From assembly GCF_009769735.1 (NCBI RefSeq), contig NZ_WSRO01000002.1, forward strand, positions 8,977,001-9,041,000: 64,000 nucleotides of DNA, in the 5' to 3' direction. The DNA comes from Streptomyces sp. BA2 (GTDB lineage: Bacteria; Actinomycetota; Actinomycetes; Streptomycetales; Streptomycetaceae). Under the pieces are notes generated by a model. That model saw only the letters and a list, made by a program, of their open reading frames with translations, was not told the DNA's origin and made no database searches. Position numbers and translations under genes: made by a program. Positions within the stretch are counted from its first letter, which is position 1, and the number at the start of each line of letters is the position of its first letter. Shown here piece by piece: positions 16,486 to 25,323 of the stretch.

Positions 16486-16911
16486 TCAACCGCCCTCGCC
16501 GGGCGGAGTGCCGCAGCTCGGACCGCCCGGACCGTCGAATTGCACCGCACTCAAGAAGTCCCGATAGGCAGGGAAGAAGTTCCCCTTGCCCGTCGGGCCG
16601 GAGGAGGTCACGACCGTACAGCCGGTGTAGTGCGCATCGGACCAGAGGTAGATGGTCGAGGGCGTCCGGTTCCAGTCCGACTTGGCCCGGTCATCCATGC
16701 CCAGCGCGGCGAGATCCGGGGTGCTTGCCCTGAGGGCGATCATGTCGCCGGTTCCGTCGAGCCCCGAGAACATGCAGTAGGAGCCGTCGGGACACCGGTC
16801 GTACCCATCGGCTGCGTGTGCCGTGGTGCCCGGCACCCCGGTGGCGGCCGCCGCGGCCACCGCCACGAACAGCACGGCGAGCTTCTTCCTCATTGCGATT
16901 GCCCTGCGCAT
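16486..16911 (-). CDS. Secreted peptidase inhibitor I36-like protein
   Basis: The 141-residue preprotein has a Sec signal peptide (basic start, AVLFVAVAAAAATG core, cleavage near AHA-AD). The mature part has paired cysteines and aromatic residues in a crystallin-like repeat (CPDGSYCMFSGLDGTG, YLWSDAHYTGC), as in the I36 family of Streptomyces extracellular protease inhibitors. The start could also be the internal ATG at 16893. It is convergent with the flavin-fold gene, with 8 bp between the stops. Confidence 0.8.
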   Translation of the reverse strand: MRRAIAMRKKLAVLFVAVAAAAATGVPGTTAHAADGYDRCPDGSYCMFSGLDGTGDMIALRASTPDLAALGMDDRAKSDWNRTPSTIYLWSDAHYTGCTVVTSSGPTGKGNFFPAYRDFLSAVQFDGPGGPSCGTPPGEGG

Positions 16912-17180
16912 ACCGATCCGCCTTCGTCATCAGTGCCCGCCAGTCCGCGACGCGCGGACACCACCACAGCGGTGCGCGCGCCGTTGCCACCTCAGACTCC
17001 GTGCCCTCCTCGGTGATCGACTATCCCCCACAGGCGTGACATCGGGGGAGCGACAGATGGACGTGGACCTGAGGCTCCTCCTTACGCGGGCGCGTTACCT
17101 TCGATCCGCGAGGGAAACATGCCTTTCATGTGTTTGCGGGGCAGGTCAGAGAGCACTTGGTGGGCTGGAGGTTGATAGCA

Positions 17181-17351
17181 ATGGTTCCCCTGATTCTGGT
17201 GCTTCTTCTGGCTCTGCTTCTCTTCGGTGCGGGTTTCGCGCTGAAGGCGCTGTGGTGGATCGCGGTCATCGTGCTGGTGGTGTGGCTGCTCGGCTTCGTG
17301 ATCCGGCCCGGCGCGAGCGGCGGTCGCAGGAGCCGCTGGTACCGATGGTGA
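17181..17351 (+). CDS. Small hydrophobic membrane protein
   Basis: The 56-residue protein is two hydrophobic helices (VPLILVLLLALLLFG and LWWIAVIVLVVWLLG) with a short basic tail. It matches the small hydrophobic proteins widespread in Streptomyces and often linked to stress regulons. The ATG at 17181 follows GGAGG. Its function is unknown; membrane location is clear. Confidence 0.8.
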   Translation: MVPLILVLLLALLLFGAGFALKALWWIAVIVLVVWLLGFVIRPGASGGRRSRWYRW

Positions 17352-17372
17352 CGCGTACCTGAGTACGACGAA

Positions 17373-17408
17373 GGGGTGGGCCCGGCCTGGGACGGCCGGG
17401 TCCACCCC
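17373..17408. terminator. GC-rich hairpin terminator
   Basis: Arms ggggtgggcccggcc (17373-17387) and ggccgggtccacccc (17394-17408) pair with a single G-T, around a 6-base loop. It lies between the small membrane protein and the convergent methyltransferase. Confidence 0.75.
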
Positions 17409-17468
17409 CGACTCTTGCCAGGTGCGCAGGTCAGGCTGCGGCTACTCCTCTGGGTCACACGTCGCGTG

Positions 17469-18212
17469 TCAGGCGCGGCAACGCAGCATCTCCAGCGGCG
17501 GGTTGTCGCGGAAGTCCGCCCAGTGGTCCGCACCGAACTCGCGCACGCCGGCCTCCGAAACCGTCAGCGGCACCCACGCCAGGTCACTGAACCCGGCCGC
17601 CGGCAGGCACTTCTCGTAGACGTCGCGGCGCGGCAAGTTGGCGACGAACGAGACCGGTGCCGGGTCGAGCAGCGCCGTGGTCCTCACCCGCGGCCCCGTC
17701 TCCACCTCCTCGCCGGTGAGCACGCTGCGGAAGCCGTACTTGTCGGGGCTCGGCCCGTCAAAGCGGAAGTCGGGCGACTGATTGAGCAGAAACAGCTCGC
17801 CGCCCGGCTTCATGTTCCGGTGGATGTTGCGGCACATGCGTTCCGTCGTGGCGATGTCCGGGGCGTAGTTGAGCAGCTGGACGGCCAGTGTGATGTCGAA
17901 GCGCCCGCCGAGCGGCCGAAGCTCGGCCACGTCGCCGACCTCGTAGCGCACCCCCAGCGGATCGCGCTCCTCCAACTGCTTTGCCACGGCTACCATTTCA
18001 CTGGAGATGTCGATGCCGAGGACATCGGTGGCGCCGCGCCGCTTGAACTCCCTGCTGTAGAAGCCGGTGCCGGAGGCCAGGTCGAGGACCGACTTTCCGC
18101 GTACGTCCCCGACCATCGCCAGGAAGCTGGGCACTACTGCGTACTGTTCCAACGGCAGGGCCTTGAACCCCTCGTAGGCCTCACCGATCTCGTCGTACTG
18201 CTGCGCGCTCAT
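17469..18212 (-). CDS. Class I SAM-dependent methyltransferase
   Basis: The 247-residue product (from the ATG at 18212, 9 bases after GGAGG) has motif I VLDLASGTGFYS, a strand-2 acidic residue in GIDIS, and FDITLAVQLLNYA as motif IV. The C-terminal half (LLNQSPDF, KYGF, EKCLPAAGF) resembles the ToxA-like methyltransferase group. The substrate is unknown. The start at 18227 is less likely. Confidence 0.85.
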   Translation of the reverse strand: MSAQQYDEIGEAYEGFKALPLEQYAVVPSFLAMVGDVRGKSVLDLASGTGFYSREFKRRGATDVLGIDISSEMVAVAKQLEERDPLGVRYEVGDVAELRPLGGRFDITLAVQLLNYAPDIATTERMCRNIHRNMKPGGELFLLNQSPDFRFDGPSPDKYGFRSVLTGEEVETGPRVRTTALLDPAPVSFVANLPRRDVYEKCLPAAGFSDLAWVPLTVSEAGVREFGADHWADFRDNPPLEMLRCRA

Positions 18213-18473
18213 GGTGCTGTCCTCCATCGGTTCCCCCTCGGACGCGACCCCCGTTGCCGGGCAGGCCGAGGCTCTTGGCTGGCAGTCTCTACGAGCCCCG
18301 GCAGCCCTCCGTATTGGCGGAAGCCACGAAGATCTGGACGCGGTCCCGGCTCAGCGCACAAGCCCACGGCACCTACCTGGCATGCCGCGCCGCACACGGT
18401 GGGGCGACGTGTCGTCCTCCCCTCCGCGGGTACTTGCTCCGGCCAAGCACCGAAGGGCCAAGGAGGAGACACC

Positions 18474-18698
18474 ATGAGCGATCGGATACCGGCTTCCCCC
18501 GGCGAGGACGGCAGCACACCTGTTCCCAGGGACCCGCCCGACCAGCAGGCGACAGACGAGCCGGACGCCTGGGACCTCGACGTGGACAAGGCGGCCGAGG
18601 TCCCCGACACGGACGAGGGAGGCACCGCCAGGCGTGGCGAATCCCGGTCCCTGGAAAGCCACCCGGAGAAGCCGGTGCCGGACGAGCCCTCTGGGTGA
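18474..18698 (+). CDS. Small acidic hydrophilic protein
   Basis: A 74-residue, highly charged, Pro/Asp/Glu-rich protein with no hydrophobic core; it is probably disordered. The ribosome site AAGGAGGAG is excellent, which is the main evidence that it is real. No family is recognised. Confidence 0.6.
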   Translation: MSDRIPASPGEDGSTPVPRDPPDQQATDEPDAWDLDVDKAAEVPDTDEGGTARRGESRSLESHPEKPVPDEPSG

Positions 18699-18863
18699 GG
18701 AGGGGAGGCGGGTGGGGAGCTCCTCACAGCGGCAGCCGCATGTTGGGGAAATGTTGGGGCGATACGTGAGGCTGCCTGCATGGGAGCGAGCTGCGCCCGG
18801 TTCCGATCGGCCTCAGCTCCGCCCTGACCTGCACATCCAGAACTGAAAAGAAGGCAACAAGTG

Positions 18864-19211
18864 ATGAAGCACAAGGTCGCCGCCCGACTCGCAAGCGTGG
18901 CCGCAGTCAGCGCTGTGGTGGTAGGCGGCACCGTAGCGCTGGCGCCGACCGCATCCGCGGTGGGCTCCAGCGCCTGCACGAAGAACGTCGCCAACTACGA
19001 CACCCAGACGGACACCACGGTCAAGTTCCGCACGGGCCCCGGGACCGGCTACACGGCCAAGGGCACGGTGGGCGAAGGGCGTTGGGTATACGTCACCTGC
19101 ACCGCCAAGGGCGGCGCGTGGGCCTTCCTGAAGGTCACCAGCGGCCCGCACAAGGGCGAGACCGGCTGGATCGCCGACAAGTACCTTGCTGTTCCCATGC
19201 AGACGAGCTGA
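18864..19211 (+). CDS. Secreted SH3-domain protein
   Basis: The 115-residue preprotein has a Sec signal peptide (AAVSAVVVGGTVALAPTASA) and one bacterial SH3 domain (TTVKFRTGPGTGYTAKGTV, GWIADKYL). Two cysteines may form a disulfide. Small secreted SH3 proteins of Streptomyces probably bind cell wall or partner proteins. GTG at 18861 is an alternative start. A strong hairpin follows. Confidence 0.8.
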   Translation: MKHKVAARLASVAAVSAVVVGGTVALAPTASAVGSSACTKNVANYDTQTDTTVKFRTGPGTGYTAKGTVGEGRWVYVTCTAKGGAWAFLKVTSGPHKGETGWIADKYLAVPMQTS

Positions 19212-19220
19212 GTAAGCAGT

Positions 19221-19274
19221 GAGGTCTCCGGTGGAGGGTTCCTCGACCAGGAAGAACCTGACACCGGAGACCTC
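19221..19274. terminator. Strong hairpin terminator
   Basis: Perfect 13-bp arms gaggtctccggtg (19221-19233) and caccggagacctc (19262-19274) enclose a further inner stem (ggttcctc / gaagaacc). It ends the SH3-protein transcript and isolates the downstream repeat-peptide operon. Confidence 0.85.
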
Positions 19275-19442
19275 CTGGTCACCACTTCCCGGTGCCGGAC
19301 GCCCGGTGCCCGCCGACTGGCCTCCCCGTGATGCCTTCAGGTTGCCGACCAGAATTGCGTGAGCGAGCTTGGTGAGAGTGGAGAGGGCTCTGTGGTTGTG
19401 CCCAATCCCAGCGTCCCAGCCGTTCGATTCTCAGGAGGCATG

Positions 19443-19775
19443 ATGACCAACCCCGAGCAGGATCCGAACCAGCACGAGGGCCCTGCGGACGGCGGTGCGG
19501 CAGGCACGCCCGGCGTCCATGACGGGGGCGCTGACGGTGGAGCTGAGGGGCCCGCTGACGGCGGTGCGGCGGGTACGCCGGGTGTCCATGACGGGGGCGC
19601 TGACGGTGGGGCCGAGGGGCCCGCTGACGGCGGTGCGGCGGGTACGCCGGGTGTCCATGACGGGGGCGCTGACGGTGGGGCCGAGGGGCCCGCTGACGGC
19701 GGTGCGGCGGGCACGCCCGGCGTCCACGACGGAGGTGCCGACGGGGGAGCCGACCAGTCCGCCAGCGGCTCTTGA
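19443..19775 (+). CDS. Tandem-repeat protein, four 23-residue units (candidate hydroxylase substrate)
   Basis: The 110-residue protein has a short leader (MTNPEQDPNQHE) and then four nearly identical 23-residue units, each starting GPADGGAAGTPG and continuing VHDGGADGGAE, and a short tail. It is acidic, Gly/Ala/Asp-rich, with one His-Asp pair and two prolines per unit, and is probably unstructured. Its stop overlaps the TTG start of the JmjC/cupin gene, so the two are coupled. The layout suggests a multi-core substrate peptide for that hydroxylase. ATG at 19440 is an alternative start; AGGAGG is close before both. This role is inference. Confidence 0.7.
   Translation: MTNPEQDPNQHEGPADGGAAGTPGVHDGGADGGAEGPADGGAAGTPGVHDGGADGGAEGPADGGAAGTPGVHDGGADGGAEGPADGGAAGTPGVHDGGADGGADQSASGS
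19479..19754 (+). repeat. Four 69-bp tandem repeats
   Basis: Units lie at 19479-19547, 19548-19616, 19617-19685 and 19686-19754. The two middle units are identical in DNA; the outer ones differ mainly at third codon positions. The synonymous divergence at the edges shows that the amino-acid pattern is maintained while central units homogenise by recombination. Confidence 0.9.
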
Positions 19776-20983
19776 GCATCCCCCCGACCGAGCTTCAGGA
19801 CGCCGACGCCGACGCCACACCAGGCGTCGGCGTTTTGGAGACGCGGCTGACCGGCCTGACCCAGGCGGAGTTCGCCCGCGACGTCTGGGCGCGCACAGCG
19901 CTGCTCACGCGACGCGCGAGCGATTTCTCCGATCTGTTCTCCGCCGATGCCGTAGATGAACTGACCTCGCGTCGAGGGCTGCGTACGCCGTTCCTCCGCG
20001 TTGCCAAGGACGGCTCCACCCTCCCCGAGTCGTCGTACACCTCTCCCGCCGGTGCCGGCGCCACCATCGGCGACCAGCTGGACGACACCGCTCTGTGGCG
20101 CAGGTTCACCGACGGCGCCACGCTGGTCCTGCAAGCCCTGCAGCGCACGTGGGGGCCGGTCGCGGACTTCAGCGCCAGGCTGAGCACAGAGCTGGGGCAC
20201 CCGGTGCAGGCCAATGCCTACGTCACCCCGCCGCAGAACCGCGGCTTCGACGACCACTACGACGTCCACGACGTCTTCGTTCTTCAGATCGACGGCACCA
20301 AGCGCTGGCTCGTGCGCGAGCCCGTACATCCCGACCCACTGCGGGATCAGCCCTGGACCGATCGCCGCCGCGCCGTCGCCGAGGCCGCGAAGGGCGAGGC
20401 CTGCATCGACGCCGTTCTCGAGCCCGGTGACGTCCTCTACTTGCCGCGGGGCTGGCTGCACGCCGCCCAGGCGCAGGGCGAGGTCTCGATCCATCTGACG
20501 CTGGGGATCCACAGCTGGACGCGCTACGCGCTGGCCGAACAGCTCGCCCAGTCCGCACTCACGGTGCTGCGCGACGACCCCGATATGCGCAGCACCTTGC
20601 CTCTCGGTGTGGACGGCCCGGACGGCGAGATCGACATCGTCCGCGAACGTCTCATCGCCGCCATCACCAAGGTCGATTCCGCTCCGCTGTTCCACCGGAC
20701 CCGGCGAGGCCAGGGACGCCCCGCGCCGCTGGGACCGCTGGCCCAGCTCAAGGCCGTCGACGGCCTCGGCCCCCACTCACGGGTGCGGCTTCGTGGACAG
20801 CTGGAAGCGCGTCTTGAGGGCCCGCGCCTGGCCACCCGCGTGGGCTGGCTCGACTTCACGGCCACTGATCTGCCGTCGGTGACCCGCATGCTCGACGGCG
20901 AGGTCCGCACCGCCGGCGATCTCGGCGTCGAACTCGTCGGGAGACTGCTGCGCGCGGGCGTACTGGTGCCCGCGGACCGATGA
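19772..20983 (+). CDS. JmjC/cupin-4 family 2-oxoglutarate oxygenase
   Basis: The 403-residue protein belongs to the cupin-4/JmjC family (YcfD/RoxA, MINA53, NO66), iron- and 2-oxoglutarate-dependent protein hydroxylases. Iron ligands are readable: HxD at H162/D164 in DHYDVHDVFVLQ and the distal His H230 in PRGWLHAAQ. The family sequence VLEPGDVLYLPRGW is intact. A C-terminal region (about 280-403) matches the dimerisation/winged-helix part of these enzymes. Known members hydroxylate Arg or His in ribosomal proteins. The TTG start overlaps the stop of the repeat-peptide gene, and the ferredoxin gene follows 1 bp later, implying a single operon acting on the repeat protein. Confidence 0.85.
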   Translation: MSIPPTELQDADADATPGVGVLETRLTGLTQAEFARDVWARTALLTRRASDFSDLFSADAVDELTSRRGLRTPFLRVAKDGSTLPESSYTSPAGAGATIGDQLDDTALWRRFTDGATLVLQALQRTWGPVADFSARLSTELGHPVQANAYVTPPQNRGFDDHYDVHDVFVLQIDGTKRWLVREPVHPDPLRDQPWTDRRRAVAEAAKGEACIDAVLEPGDVLYLPRGWLHAAQAQGEVSIHLTLGIHSWTRYALAEQLAQSALTVLRDDPDMRSTLPLGVDGPDGEIDIVRERLIAAITKVDSAPLFHRTRRGQGRPAPLGPLAQLKAVDGLGPHSRVRLRGQLEARLEGPRLATRVGWLDFTATDLPSVTRMLDGEVRTAGDLGVELVGRLLRAGVLVPADR

Positions 20984-20984
20984 C

Positions 20985-21890
20985 GTGGCCACCGTGACCG
21001 CGGCAGAACGCTTCTTCTGCGCCGACGCCGCGCGGACACGCGGCGACTCACTCGCGGGCACAGCGCCGCACGGCTCTGTCTGGGTACTCATCGAGCACCG
21101 AGGCGGCTGGCCGCCCAACGGCTTCGACGGCCTCGACCTGGAGCCGCACACCAAAGGACTCGTGTTCTCCGCCGCCCAGGCGGTGCGGGCACGCGTACTT
21201 CTGGTCAGGCGGCACGGACGCCGCAGCCCCGAAGGCACCAGGCGCTGGGCCGTGCTGCGCCAGGACAACTCCGGGGCCTACCGCCAGCGATGGGGCACAT
21301 GGAGCCGTGATCAGGACTTGGTGGAGATCGTCCAGGCTCTCGGTGCCCCCGGAGAGCTCGGTTCTCCGCCCGTCGTCCTCGTCTGCGCCCACGGCCAGCA
21401 CGACACCTGCTGCGCCGTGCGCGGTCGGCCCGTGGGACGCGCCCTCAGTGAGCGCTGGCCGGAGCTGGTGTGGGAATGCACCCACGTCGGCGGTGACAGG
21501 TTCGCGGCCAACGTCGTTGTCGCACCCGACGGCGTCTACTACGGCGGTCTCGACGCCAAGTCGTCGGTCACCACGGTCGAAGAGCACCTGGCCGGCCGGA
21601 TTCACGCCGAGCACCTGCGCGGATACACGGATCTCTTCCCACCGCAGCAGGCCGCTGTCGCAGCCGTACTCAGACGCTTCGGCCCGGCCGGCCGGCACGA
21701 CTACGCAGTCGTCGAGACGTCACGCGAAGACAACCGATGGCGCATCCGCATCACCGGTCGCCCGCCTCGTCCCGCGGCTCTGGACGTCGAGGTGCACTCC
21801 CACCGCACCCCGCCGTCTCAGCTGACCTGCCGCGGACTGTCCATGAGTTCCGCCGCTGTCTACGAGGTCACCTCGATCGGGGTCGGCTGA
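20985..21890 (+). CDS. Sucrase/ferredoxin-like (thioredoxin-fold [2Fe-2S]) protein
   Basis: The 301-residue protein is a sucrase/ferredoxin-like family member with a thioredoxin-like ferredoxin domain. Cysteines C134, C142 and C143 occur in VCAHGQHDTCCA, and H167 in the THVGGDRFAAN block; in the yeast relative Apd1 a pair of Cys and a pair of His bind the cluster. Here the second expected position reads Asp, so the cluster type is uncertain. It starts with GTG one base after the JmjC stop. In this operon it could supply electrons to keep the oxygenase iron reduced (inference). Confidence 0.8.
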   Translation: MATVTAAERFFCADAARTRGDSLAGTAPHGSVWVLIEHRGGWPPNGFDGLDLEPHTKGLVFSAAQAVRARVLLVRRHGRRSPEGTRRWAVLRQDNSGAYRQRWGTWSRDQDLVEIVQALGAPGELGSPPVVLVCAHGQHDTCCAVRGRPVGRALSERWPELVWECTHVGGDRFAANVVVAPDGVYYGGLDAKSSVTTVEEHLAGRIHAEHLRGYTDLFPPQQAAVAAVLRRFGPAGRHDYAVVETSREDNRWRIRITGRPPRPAALDVEVHSHRTPPSQLTCRGLSMSSAAVYEVTSIGVG

Positions 21891-22061
21891 ACTTGTGGTT
21901 CGCTCGTCTGGACCAGAGCGGAAGCGGACTCGATGCCGCCGGACCGGCGCGCCGATCTGGCGACAAATAGCTCCAAGAGCCGTCAGAAGGTGCCGAAGAC
22001 CCGGGCAGAAGCGCAGGCGCCCTGCGAACCAGCCCCCTCGACACTCCGGTAACGTCACCGT

Positions 22062-23747
22062 ATGAGTCATCCGCACCCTGAGCTGAAACCTGCCCCGCCG
22101 CTGCCCAAGGGAGGCCTGCGGGTAGTCGCCCTGGGCGGTCTGGGTGAGATCGGCCGCAACATGACGGTCTTCGAGTACGGCGGGAAGCTGCTCATCGTCG
22201 ACTGCGGCGTGCTGTTCCCCGAGGAGAACCAGCCCGGCGTCGACGTGATCCTTCCCGACTTCACCTCGATCCGGGACCGGCTGGACGATGTCGTGGCCGT
22301 GGTGCTCACACACGGCCATGAAGACCACATCGGCGGCGTGCCCTACCTGCTGCGAGAACGGCGCGACATCCCCGTCGTCGGATCGAAGCTGACGCTGGCC
22401 TTCCTGGAGGCCAAACTCAAGGAACACAACATCCGACCGCGAACGGTGCGGGTGCGCGAGGGGGACCGGCGCGGATTCGGGCCCTTCGACTGCGAATTCG
22501 TGGCGGTCAACCACTCCATCCCCGATGGGCTCGCTGTCGCCATCCGAACGGGCGCCGGGATGGTGCTCCACACCGGTGACTTCAAGATGGACCAGTTCCC
22601 GCTGGACGACCGGATCACCGACCTGCGCGCCTTCGCCCGGCTCGGCGAGGAGGGCGTCGACCTGTTCCTCACCGACTCCACCAACGCCGAGGTGCCGGGC
22701 TTCACCACCTCCGAGCGCGAGCTGAACCCCGCGATCGAGCAGGTCCTGCGTACCGCGCCGAGGCGAGTCATCGTCTCCAGCTTCGCCAGCCACGTACACC
22801 GCATCCAGCAGGTGCTCGACGCCGCCCACCAGTACGGCCGCAAGGTCGCCTTCGTGGGCCGCTCGATGGTCCGCAACATGGGCATCGCCCGCGACCTGGG
22901 CTATCTGAAGGTTCCCTCGGGCCTGGTCGTCAGCATGAAGGAGCTGGAGAAGCTACCCGAGAACCGGATCACCCTGGTGTGCACGGGATCCCAGGGCGAG
23001 CCGATGGCCGCGCTGTCGCGGATGGCCAACCGCGACCACGTGATCCGCATCGGCAAGGGAGACACCGTCCTCCTCGCCAGCTCCCTGATCCCCGGCAACG
23101 AGACGGCGATCTACCGAGTGATCAACGGCCTGACCCGATGGGGCGCGAACGTCGTCCACAAGGGCAACGCCAAGGTGCATGTCTCGGGCCACGCCAGTGC
23201 CGGCGAGCTCATCTACTGCTACAACATCGTCAAGCCCCGCAACGTCATGCCCGTGCACGGCGAGTGGAAGCACCTGAAGGCCAACGCCGACCTGGCCATC
23301 CGTACCGGCGTCGATCCCGACCGGGTCGTCATCGCCGAGGACGGCGTCGTCGTCGACCTCGTCGACGGCCGCGCCTCCATCACCGGCAAGGTCCCCGCGG
23401 GCTACGTCTACGTGGACGGGATGACCGTAGGCGGCGTCACCGAAGCCTCGTTGAAGGACCGGCTCACTCTGGCCGAGGAGGGCGTCGTCACGGTGGTCGC
23501 CATCGTCGACGCCGATACGGGTGCGCTGGCCGAGACCCCCGACTTCCTGGCCCGCGGCTTCGTCCACGACGAGACGACCTTCGAGTCCGTCATCCCGGTG
23601 ATCGAGAAGACTCTGGCAACCGCTGCCGAGGAAGGCGTCGGGGACGCCCACCAGCTCGAACAGCTCATCGCTCGTTCCGTGGCGAACTGGGCGTACCGCA
23701 CACACCGCCGCAGGCCCCTGATCATCCCGGTCATCATCGACGCCTGA
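22062..23747 (+). CDS. rnj: Ribonuclease J
   Basis: The 561-residue protein is a metallo-beta-lactamase/beta-CASP ribonuclease. Signature elements appear in order: HGHEDHIGG (metal site), HTGDFKMD, DSTNAEVPG, SSFASHVHR and the beta-CASP HVSGHAS. RNase J gives 5'-to-3' exonuclease and endonuclease activity in Streptomyces RNA decay and 16S rRNA maturation. Length is full. No ribosome site is seen before the ATG. The main Streptomyces copy sits by dapA and ftsK; this one does not, so it may be a second paralogue. Confidence 0.88.
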   Translation: MSHPHPELKPAPPLPKGGLRVVALGGLGEIGRNMTVFEYGGKLLIVDCGVLFPEENQPGVDVILPDFTSIRDRLDDVVAVVLTHGHEDHIGGVPYLLRERRDIPVVGSKLTLAFLEAKLKEHNIRPRTVRVREGDRRGFGPFDCEFVAVNHSIPDGLAVAIRTGAGMVLHTGDFKMDQFPLDDRITDLRAFARLGEEGVDLFLTDSTNAEVPGFTTSERELNPAIEQVLRTAPRRVIVSSFASHVHRIQQVLDAAHQYGRKVAFVGRSMVRNMGIARDLGYLKVPSGLVVSMKELEKLPENRITLVCTGSQGEPMAALSRMANRDHVIRIGKGDTVLLASSLIPGNETAIYRVINGLTRWGANVVHKGNAKVHVSGHASAGELIYCYNIVKPRNVMPVHGEWKHLKANADLAIRTGVDPDRVVIAEDGVVVDLVDGRASITGKVPAGYVYVDGMTVGGVTEASLKDRLTLAEEGVVTVVAIVDADTGALAETPDFLARGFVHDETTFESVIPVIEKTLATAAEEGVGDAHQLEQLIARSVANWAYRTHRRRPLIIPVIIDA

Positions 23748-23792
23748 CCACGCGCCGGTCCAGCTGCCCAAGCCGCCCAGAAAGGTGAACGG

Positions 23793-24509
23793 ATGAGCGT
23801 GCGCTTCGAGGAGATCGACTGGCGGCCGACACCGATGGGGGACATCAGCCTGCGGCGGCGACGGGATCCGGCATCGGGCGATGACGTGTACGAGGTGAAG
23901 CTCGGGGACGAGTTCTTGATGTCGAGCCTCTTCACCGCCGGTGAGATCGCGCTGACCCGGCTCGGCCTCGAGCCCCTGCCGGACATCGAGTTGGATGTCG
24001 CCGTGGGCGGACTCGGCCTCGGCTACACCGCACGTGCCGTACTGGACGACCGGCGGGTGCGCTCGCTGACCGTCATCGAGGCACTCGGCGAAGTGATCGA
24101 GTGGCATGAGCGCGGATACGTACCGCTGGGCGCCGCCCTGTCGTCGGACCCCCGATGCCGCCTGGTCCAGGGCGACTTCTTCGCAATGGCGATGGCCGGC
24201 GAGGGCGGCGGCCTGGACCCCGAGGAGCCGGATCGCCGCTTCCACGCCATCCTCCTCGACGTGGACCACTCACCCCGCCACGTACTGCACCCCAGCCACG
24301 CGGCGCTCTACGAGCCCAGTGGCTTGCGTGCACTGGCCCGGCGGCTGCGCCCCGGAGGCATCTTCGCTCTCTGGTCGAACGACCCGCCGGACGCGGAGTT
24401 CAACGCCGTACTCGCCGAGGTCTTCCCGAAGTCGGAGAGCCACGTCGTCCATTTCCCCAACCCACTGCAGGACGGAAGCGCCACCAACACCGTGTACGTG
24501 ACGGGCTAG
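23793..24509 (+). CDS. Spermidine-synthase-like protein
   Basis: The 238-residue protein has a Rossmann methyltransferase-like domain of the spermidine synthase type (VAVGGLGLGYTARAVL, LTVIEAL, FHAILLDVDHSP). The N-terminal polyamine-binding beta domain is short and the motif before it is altered, so polyamine synthesis is uncertain; the class has many members of unknown role. AAAGGTG precedes the ATG. It follows RNase J by 45 bp and probably shares its transcript. Its stop overlaps the convergent DUF1838 gene by four bases. Confidence 0.75.
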   Translation: MSVRFEEIDWRPTPMGDISLRRRRDPASGDDVYEVKLGDEFLMSSLFTAGEIALTRLGLEPLPDIELDVAVGGLGLGYTARAVLDDRRVRSLTVIEALGEVIEWHERGYVPLGAALSSDPRCRLVQGDFFAMAMAGEGGGLDPEEPDRRFHAILLDVDHSPRHVLHPSHAALYEPSGLRALARRLRPGGIFALWSNDPPDAEFNAVLAEVFPKSESHVVHFPNPLQDGSATNTVYVTG

Positions 24510-25246
24510 GGATTGAGCTTGCGGAAGTACGTCCAGCTGGTCTCGTTCGGCTCGCTCCACTTCTCCGGGGCCTGCGCGAACTCCGGGTGGTGGTCGGCGA
24601 TGTAGGCACGGGTGCGCTCGGGGACCTCGACGTACGAGCCGAGCTTGCGCCCCCGGCAGTGATAGGTGAGGCCGCCGGGCCGCTGGCCGCGAGCCATGAA
24701 CGGGAGCCACGGGGACATCCGGGTCCACGACATGGTGGCCGGGACGCTGGGCGACGCGCCGGCGAGGTCGGCGCGGTCCGCGAAGAACTGAAAAAGCTCC
24801 AGAGCCTTGTACGTATCGCCGGCCGAGTGGAGGGGGTACTGGGCCACCGGCAGCGGCGAGGGGTAGGCGAGTGGGATCTCCAGGCTGAAGCAGACCTGTC
24901 CGCCGAGTTCAGTCGTCGGTATGGGGAAGGGGCGCCACTTCTGGTTCGCCGGGTCGTTCCATACGTGCACCACCGGCAGGTCCTGCCAGGTCTCCAGGAT
25001 CTCGCGCGTCACGGGGTCCAGGTAGAAGGCGGCCTCGCGGGTGAGCAGTTGGTAGGAGTCCGGGCCGCCTTCGGTGTCCTCCACGAGGCGGGAGACGTTG
25101 AGCCCTTCGAAGCCGAAGACGCGCTGGTAGGGCTCGTCCGGCGCCCAGGAGTACACGTCTCCGGACCACCAGTACGTCACTTCCTCGCCGTCGAGCGAGG
25201 CCCGGGTGCGTGCGAAGGAGCGGAGCAGCTCTGCGGGTGTCGTCAT
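24506..25246 (-). CDS. DUF1838 family protein
   Basis: The 246-residue product matches the DUF1838 family by its pattern TYWWSGDVYSW, VFGFEGLNVSR, LDPVTREILETW and VHVWNDPANQKW. These blocks look like a lipocalin-like beta-barrel. The function is unknown. No signal peptide is visible. The ATG at 25246 was preferred because it begins the conserved domain; an upstream in-frame extension to 25360 lacks a good ribosome site. It overlaps the convergent spermidine-synthase-like gene at its 3' end. Confidence 0.7.
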   Translation of the reverse strand: MTTPAELLRSFARTRASLDGEEVTYWWSGDVYSWAPDEPYQRVFGFEGLNVSRLVEDTEGGPDSYQLLTREAAFYLDPVTREILETWQDLPVVHVWNDPANQKWRPFPIPTTELGGQVCFSLEIPLAYPSPLPVAQYPLHSAGDTYKALELFQFFADRADLAGASPSVPATMSWTRMSPWLPFMARGQRPGGLTYHCRGRKLGSYVEVPERTRAYIADHHPEFAQAPEKWSEPNETSWTYFRKLNP

Positions 25247-25323
25247 ACGGAGTACTCTGCGCCACTGCCGTACGGGCCGGGCGGGCGCCCCCGCGGCTGG
25301 GGCCAATGCGGCAGACAACAGAC

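Noticed and set aside
19479..19754. CRISPR-like repeat array.
   Set aside because: The units are contiguous without spacers, 69 bp long and in frame, so it is coding repetition.
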